Assembly (NCBI RefSeq): GCF_010119225.1
Contig: NZ_WNKF01000023.1
Coordinates: forward strand, 1 to 64,000
DNA from: Cyclobacterium roseum
Lineage (GTDB): Bacteria; Bacteroidota; Bacteroidia; Cytophagales; Cyclobacteriaceae
Direction of reading: 5' to 3'
Length of the DNA: 64,000 bases
The notes beneath the pieces are model-generated. The model did no database searches and was not told the DNA's origin. It saw only the letters and a list, made by a program, of their open reading frames with translations. This document shows positions 60,094-64,000 of this stretch, in pieces (the stretch's first letter is position 1; each line of letters opens with the position of its first letter). Both the position numbers and the translations under genes were made by a program.

Positions 60094-61521
60094 TTGAAAA
60101 TACTACTTACAGGAGCCACAGGATACATTGCCCAGCGCTTATTGCCGGCACTTTTGCAGGAAGGGCATCAGGTGGTATGTTGCGTGCGAGATAAAAACAG
60201 GTTTAATGCGGAGCGTTTTCCCCCGGAAAACCTTAGCGTGGTGGAAGTTGATTTTCTGGAGGAGAAAAGCCTTCAGAATATTCCGAAAGACATCGACCTT
60301 GCCTATTACCTCATACACTCCATGTCTACGCAGAGCGGAAAGTTTGAAGAAATGGAGGCTACTTGTGCGATTAATTTCAAAAAAAGGATCGAGGAAACAT
60401 CGGCTGAACAGGTCATTTACCTGAGTGGTATTGTGAATGATGAGGAGTTGTCCAAACATTTATCCTCCCGCAAAAACGTGGAAGGAATTTTATCAGATGC
60501 CCGTTTTGCGCTTACCACCTTGAAGGCAGGAATTATTGTCGGGTCTGGCAGTGCTTCCTTTGAAATCATTCGGGATCTGGTGGAGAAGTTGCCGGTTATG
60601 ATCGCTCCGCAGTGGCTGAAAACCAAATGCCAACCCATTGCCATCCGCAATGTAATTCAGTTTTTAAAAGGTGTTATTCTGAAAAAAGAAACCTACAACC
60701 AAAGTTTTGATATTGGAGGACCGGATATCCTGAATTACAAAGAAATGTTGCTACGTTTTGCGGCAATCAGGGGACTGAAGCGAAGGATTGGGATTGTGCC
60801 GGTCATGACGCCAAAAATTTCATCCTACTGGTTGTATTTTGTTACCTCAACCTCTTATGCCCTGGCCCAGAATCTGGTCAACAGCATGAAGATTGAGGTT
60901 ATTTGTACGCCCAACAACCTGGCTTCCACACTGGGCATCACCCTTATTGGCTACGACGATTCCATCCGGCTGGCGTTTGATAAAATCGAACAGAATCAGG
61001 TTCTATCCAGCTGGAAGGATGCCCAAACCAGCGACCTGCTGCAAAACGGGCTCAGCCAGTACATGGAGGTACCGGTAAATGGTTGTTATGTGGAGGTTCG
61101 AAAGCAGGCGATTGATAACCCGGAAAAGGTGCTACAGAATATCTGGAAAATAGGAGGAAAGCAGGGCTGGTATTATGGCAATTGGCTTTGGGAGATCCGA
61201 GGTTTTATGGATCAGTTGGCAGGAGGTGTAGGCATGCGCCGGGGAAGGAAAAGTGATACCGAGATTTCTGCTGGAGAAACATTGGATTTTTGGAGGGTAC
61301 TCATTGCCAGCAAATCGGAAAAACGGCTCTTGTTATATGCAGAAATGAAACTACCGGGAGAAGCCTGGCTGGAATTTAAGATTGTGAAAGGCGAGTTGGT
61401 CCAGACCGCCACTTTCAGGCCCTTGGGTTTGCTCGGCAGGGTTTATTGGTATTCGGTTTTCCCCTTTCACGGATTTATTTTTGGGGGGATGATTCGAAAT
61501 ATCATCAAACACAAGCCCTAA
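60094..61521 (+). CDS. SDR-type NAD(P)-binding protein with DUF2867 domain
   Basis: About 475 residues if TTG 60094 (MKILLTGATGYIAQRLLPAL) is the start, the usual N-terminus for this group. The frame is open to TTG 59974, which would add 40 residues of unrelated look. There is no in-frame ATG near. The N-terminal atypical SDR domain has the dinucleotide loop TGATGYIA, and HSMSTQSGKFEE and YLSGIVNDEELSKHL follow. From about residue 320 a DUF2867 domain (PF11066) ends the protein with LGLLGRVYWYSVFPFHGFIF. A reductase or epimerase-like role is likely; the substrate is unknown. Confidence 0.82.
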   Translation: MKILLTGATGYIAQRLLPALLQEGHQVVCCVRDKNRFNAERFPPENLSVVEVDFLEEKSLQNIPKDIDLAYYLIHSMSTQSGKFEEMEATCAINFKKRIEETSAEQVIYLSGIVNDEELSKHLSSRKNVEGILSDARFALTTLKAGIIVGSGSASFEIIRDLVEKLPVMIAPQWLKTKCQPIAIRNVIQFLKGVILKKETYNQSFDIGGPDILNYKEMLLRFAAIRGLKRRIGIVPVMTPKISSYWLYFVTSTSYALAQNLVNSMKIEVICTPNNLASTLGITLIGYDDSIRLAFDKIEQNQVLSSWKDAQTSDLLQNGLSQYMEVPVNGCYVEVRKQAIDNPEKVLQNIWKIGGKQGWYYGNWLWEIRGFMDQLAGGVGMRRGRKSDTEISAGETLDFWRVLIASKSEKRLLLYAEMKLPGEAWLEFKIVKGELVQTATFRPLGLLGRVYWYSVFPFHGFIFGGMIRNIIKHKP

Positions 61522-61706
61522 GTTAAAGGCCTACTGATAATTTCGATTACCTTAATAGCAATAGATTTTTAAATTTTGGCTTCTTTTCGGTTCCAAAACT
61601 CCTGCATCTAACTTTTGATATTCAATTCTTATTTTCGAAAAAAGAATGATTTTTCCATTTTAAGGGGTAAATTCAAAAGGTAATAAATTTCTGACAATCA
61701 GACCTT

Positions 61707-62486
61707 ATGAAAAAAACAGCCTTGATCACTGGTGCCTCGGATGGCATTGGTTTGGAGTTGGCCAAAATCCATGGTTCCAAGGGAGATGACCTCGTGCTAG
61801 TGGCGAGGACCCTATCCAAATTAAACAAACTTAAGAGCCAATTGGAAAGTGAGTTTGGCATACAGGTTCACACCATTCAGAAAGACCTTTCTGTCCCCAA
61901 TGCTGCCAGGGAAGTATACGACGAAGTGGCAAAAAAGAATATATCCATTCAGTACCTGATCAATAATGCCGGATTTGGTGATTTTGGACTTTTTCACGAG
62001 AGTGACTGGGAGAAGCAAGCACAGATGATCAACCTGAATATCATGGCCCTGACCCAATTTACCAAACTTTACCTTGAGGATATGATCCGGCAGGGAGGAG
62101 GTAAGATCATGAATGTGGCTTCCACAGCTGCTTTTCAGCCAGGTCCAATGATGGCCGTTTATTTTGCCACGAAGGCTTATGTGCTCCATTTTTCTGAAGC
62201 CATCAATAATGAAGTAAAAGAAAAAGGCATCACGGTAACTGCTCTTTGCCCCGGTCCTACAGAGAGCGGATTTAAAGCAGGGGCAGAAATGGAAGAGAGC
62301 CGCCTTATGAAAGGGAAGAAACTACCATCCTCCAAGGAAGTCGCTGATTTTGGGTACCACAAAATGATTCAAGGTAAAGCAGTGGCCATTCATGGTTTGA
62401 AGAATTTCATTTTATCGAATTCGGTACGATTTGCGCCCCGGTCCCTTTCCGTTAAAATCGCCAGATCAGTGATTAAAGAAGGTTAG
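61707..62486 (+). CDS. Short-chain dehydrogenase/reductase
   Basis: A 259-residue classical SDR of the DltE-like group. It has the cofactor loop TGASDGIGLELA, NNAG in YLINNAGFGDFG, the active site S in MNVASTAAF and Y-x-x-x-K in VYFATKAYVLHFSE, and LCPGPTESGF after the last strand. It is an NAD(P)-dependent oxidoreductase. The preference for fatty-acyl or hydroxysteroid-like substrates in this group is family knowledge only. It starts 185 bp after the SDR/DUF2867 gene. Confidence 0.9.
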   Translation: MKKTALITGASDGIGLELAKIHGSKGDDLVLVARTLSKLNKLKSQLESEFGIQVHTIQKDLSVPNAAREVYDEVAKKNISIQYLINNAGFGDFGLFHESDWEKQAQMINLNIMALTQFTKLYLEDMIRQGGGKIMNVASTAAFQPGPMMAVYFATKAYVLHFSEAINNEVKEKGITVTALCPGPTESGFKAGAEMEESRLMKGKKLPSSKEVADFGYHKMIQGKAVAIHGLKNFILSNSVRFAPRSLSVKIARSVIKEG

Positions 62487-62698
62487 TTGAAATGGTTTTA
62501 GGTTTCATTTTTTAAGGTATTCAATCGTTATTCAAAAAGAACTGCTGAATGGAGGTAAAAAATTCTAGGTTCAATTCTATGAGTAATGAAAGATTGTGTG
62601 GTATTTTTCATCCCTTTTTATAAAAACGTTCATCCCTTCAATTAGACAATTATTTTCTCCAATGAAAAATTGTCAGAGAAACCAAAAAGCAGCGAAAA

Positions 62699-64000
62699 TC
62701 AAGGTTGCAGGTGTTTGTTGAGAAAGTTTACGGTCGCTTCATTCACCTCCACCATATTCGAAAATTTCATCCAATGATGGGTATCTCCCGGAATGACCAA
62801 ATAGTCATAGGGTTTTCCCAATTCGTCAAACCTACTTGCCAGGTCCGCGCTGTGGTAAAATCCTACGTTTCGGTCATCATCGGAATGGATAAACAACACC
62901 GGAGAGGTCCATTGATCCAAATCTGCAATTGGAGATGATTCCCAGGCGATCCGCTTGGCTTCCTCATAATCCGGAGCCACTTCAACACCCTCTGGCAGCT
63001 CGTATCGATGGTCCATGTCGTGCACGCCGCTGATATCCACGCCCACTTTGAATAAATCGGAATCCCGGGCCAGTGCCATAGCAGTCAAATAGCCTCCATA
63101 GGAGCCCCCATAGATTCCAATTCGCTCCGGGTTTACCTGCTCCAGACCAGCCAGGTACTGTCCGGCCGCTTTGATGTCCTGGTACTCTGCGGCACCCTGG
63201 TAGTAGGTACCGGAGGGGCGATGGAACTCATAACCATAGCCAATACCCAACCGATAATTCACCGACAATACCACAAACCCCATTTCGGCCAGTTTTTGGT
63301 TGATCGCATAGGTATTGGAATAGTAATCCATGTAACTCCAGCCCAATAGCATCTGTCGTTGCGGTCCGCCATGGACGAAGACCACGGCAGGTTTCGGGCT
63401 GGTATTATCCGAGGGCTCGAATAACTGTCCGTATACAGTGGTGCCATCTGCTGCTGTGAATTGCACGTGCTTTGGGCTGATCAGGTCTGCCTGAGGAAAC
63501 TCTTCGGGAATCAGTTCTTCACCCAGCAAGCTAATCTCCCCTTCACTAAGGATTGCCGGTAGCAGGGGACGCTTTGGGGTAGCGGAGAAAAAAGCGATTT
63601 CATCATCAAGACCTGTGAAAACAGGGTAGGCCTCAATGCCCTCGCCTGTGGTTTTCCATTCAAAAGATCCTGTCGTCAACTCCACGGTAGCCAAATGCCT
63701 TCTGTCCAGATCATCCGGGAGCGTTCCCCCATTAGCCGCAAAAACCAGGCTTTGCCCATCCGGATGCAGGCTGAGCTGCTCCACCATAAAGTCACCCGGC
63801 GTAAGCAAGGTGGATGAATTGTTTCGAAGATCTCTGGAATAAAGGTGCGGCCAGCCGTCCTCGTAGGATAAATAGACCAATTGATGCTGAATTGGCCAAT
63901 GAAGGTTAAAGCCTCCATGAGTAGAGGGCACCGATCCTCGCAGTGTCTCGGGAGCTTTCCACTGCATTTCCGCTTTTCCGGTTTGCACATCTGCTGTCCA
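62699..64000 (-). CDS. S9 prolyl-oligopeptidase-family serine peptidase (partial)
   Basis: The C-terminal 433 residues or so of an S9 peptidase; the frame stays open to the right edge, so the N-terminus lies outside the window. The first part has TolB/DPP-like propeller blades (LVYLSYEDGWPHLYSRDLRN, LSLHPDGQSLVFAANGG). The alpha/beta-hydrolase domain begins near FTAADGTTVYGQLFEP, with HGGP for the oxyanion hole and the catalytic Ser in YGGSYGGYLTAMA, Asp in IHSDDDRNV and His in GDTHHW. It cleaves short peptides, often after Pro or Ala. No conclusion on export is possible without the start. Confidence 0.9.
   Translation of the reverse strand, partial: WTADVQTGKAEMQWKAPETLRGSVPSTHGGFNLHWPIQHQLVYLSYEDGWPHLYSRDLRNNSSTLLTPGDFMVEQLSLHPDGQSLVFAANGGTLPDDLDRRHLATVELTTGSFEWKTTGEGIEAYPVFTGLDDEIAFFSATPKRPLLPAILSEGEISLLGEELIPEEFPQADLISPKHVQFTAADGTTVYGQLFEPSDNTSPKPAVVFVHGGPQRQMLLGWSYMDYYSNTYAINQKLAEMGFVVLSVNYRLGIGYGYEFHRPSGTYYQGAAEYQDIKAAGQYLAGLEQVNPERIGIYGGSYGGYLTAMALARDSDLFKVGVDISGVHDMDHRYELPEGVEVAPDYEEAKRIAWESSPIADLDQWTSPVLFIHSDDDRNVGFYHSADLASRFDELGKPYDYLVIPGDTHHWMKFSNMVEVNEATVNFLNKHLQP

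Overview
The window looks like a chromosome segment of a Bacteroidota bacterium, most likely of the order Cytophagales (Cyclobacteriaceae-like). This is inferred from gene content, not from a database search. The signs are a SusC/SusD polysaccharide utilisation locus with a propeller/Y_Y_Y/LuxR-type regulator, gldE next to ssb and mutY, a 29-residue COX24/AURKAIP1-type basic protein beside rng and HU, GxxExxY and MerC-family proteins, and promoters of the Bacteroidota TTG-N19/20-TAnnTTTG type. No rRNA, tRNA, prophage or CRISPR array was seen.

Layout. 1-1.2 kb: a tandem array of about 85-bp double-hairpin units with a GxxExxY gene set inside it. 1.2-1.9 kb: a MerC-like gene behind two operator-like palindromes, followed by the C-terminal stump of a CobW-type GTPase gene. 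2-4.8 kb: two divergent DUF1593 (Sde182-like) secreted hydrolases. 4.8-16.6 kb: a minimal laminarin/beta-glucan locus (regulator, susC, susD, PKD lipoprotein, GH16) bracketed by the same composite dispersed repeats in the same orientation. 16.6-25 kb: DsbD, an M20 dipeptidase, OxyR and a divergent ferric-iron ABC transporter (fbpABC-like). 25-30.6 kb: a double-thioredoxin lipoprotein, an AAA ATPase/VWA pair, a GNAT enzyme and coaX. 30.7-37.2 kb: DUF805, rng, a bS22/COX24-like mini-protein, TPR and HU facing mutY-ssb-gldE, a housekeeping cluster familiar in the phylum. 37.2-43.6 kb: a potentially structured RNA upstream of gltB-gltD. 43.6-47.1 kb: a REP-like repeat, a decayed IS982 transposase, an L-domain/LRR-like lipoprotein and an amidohydrolase. 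47.3-54.8 kb: rnhA, trmN6, then a glycan module (a GT4 fused to a probable alpha/alpha barrel, a second GT4, a GH130-family protein) and a secreted EEP phosphoesterase. 54.8-64 kb: macrodomain deacetylase, nicotinamidase, a TlpA/DsbD-alpha pair, several secreted or membrane proteins of unknown role, two SDR enzymes and the start-truncated S9 peptidase at the right edge.

How parts work together. The glucan locus pairs an outer-membrane importer and binding lipoproteins with a surface endo-glucanase under a one-component sensor. OxyR beside the iron importer links peroxide sensing and iron supply. gltBD supplies glutamate. Macrodomain and nicotinamidase both act on NAD breakdown products. The GT4/GT4/GH130 group looks like synthesis and turnover of one glycan, perhaps mannose-based. 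The least explained items are the hairpin array with its embedded GxxExxY gene, the gltB upstream RNA, and the GT4-barrel/GH130 module.
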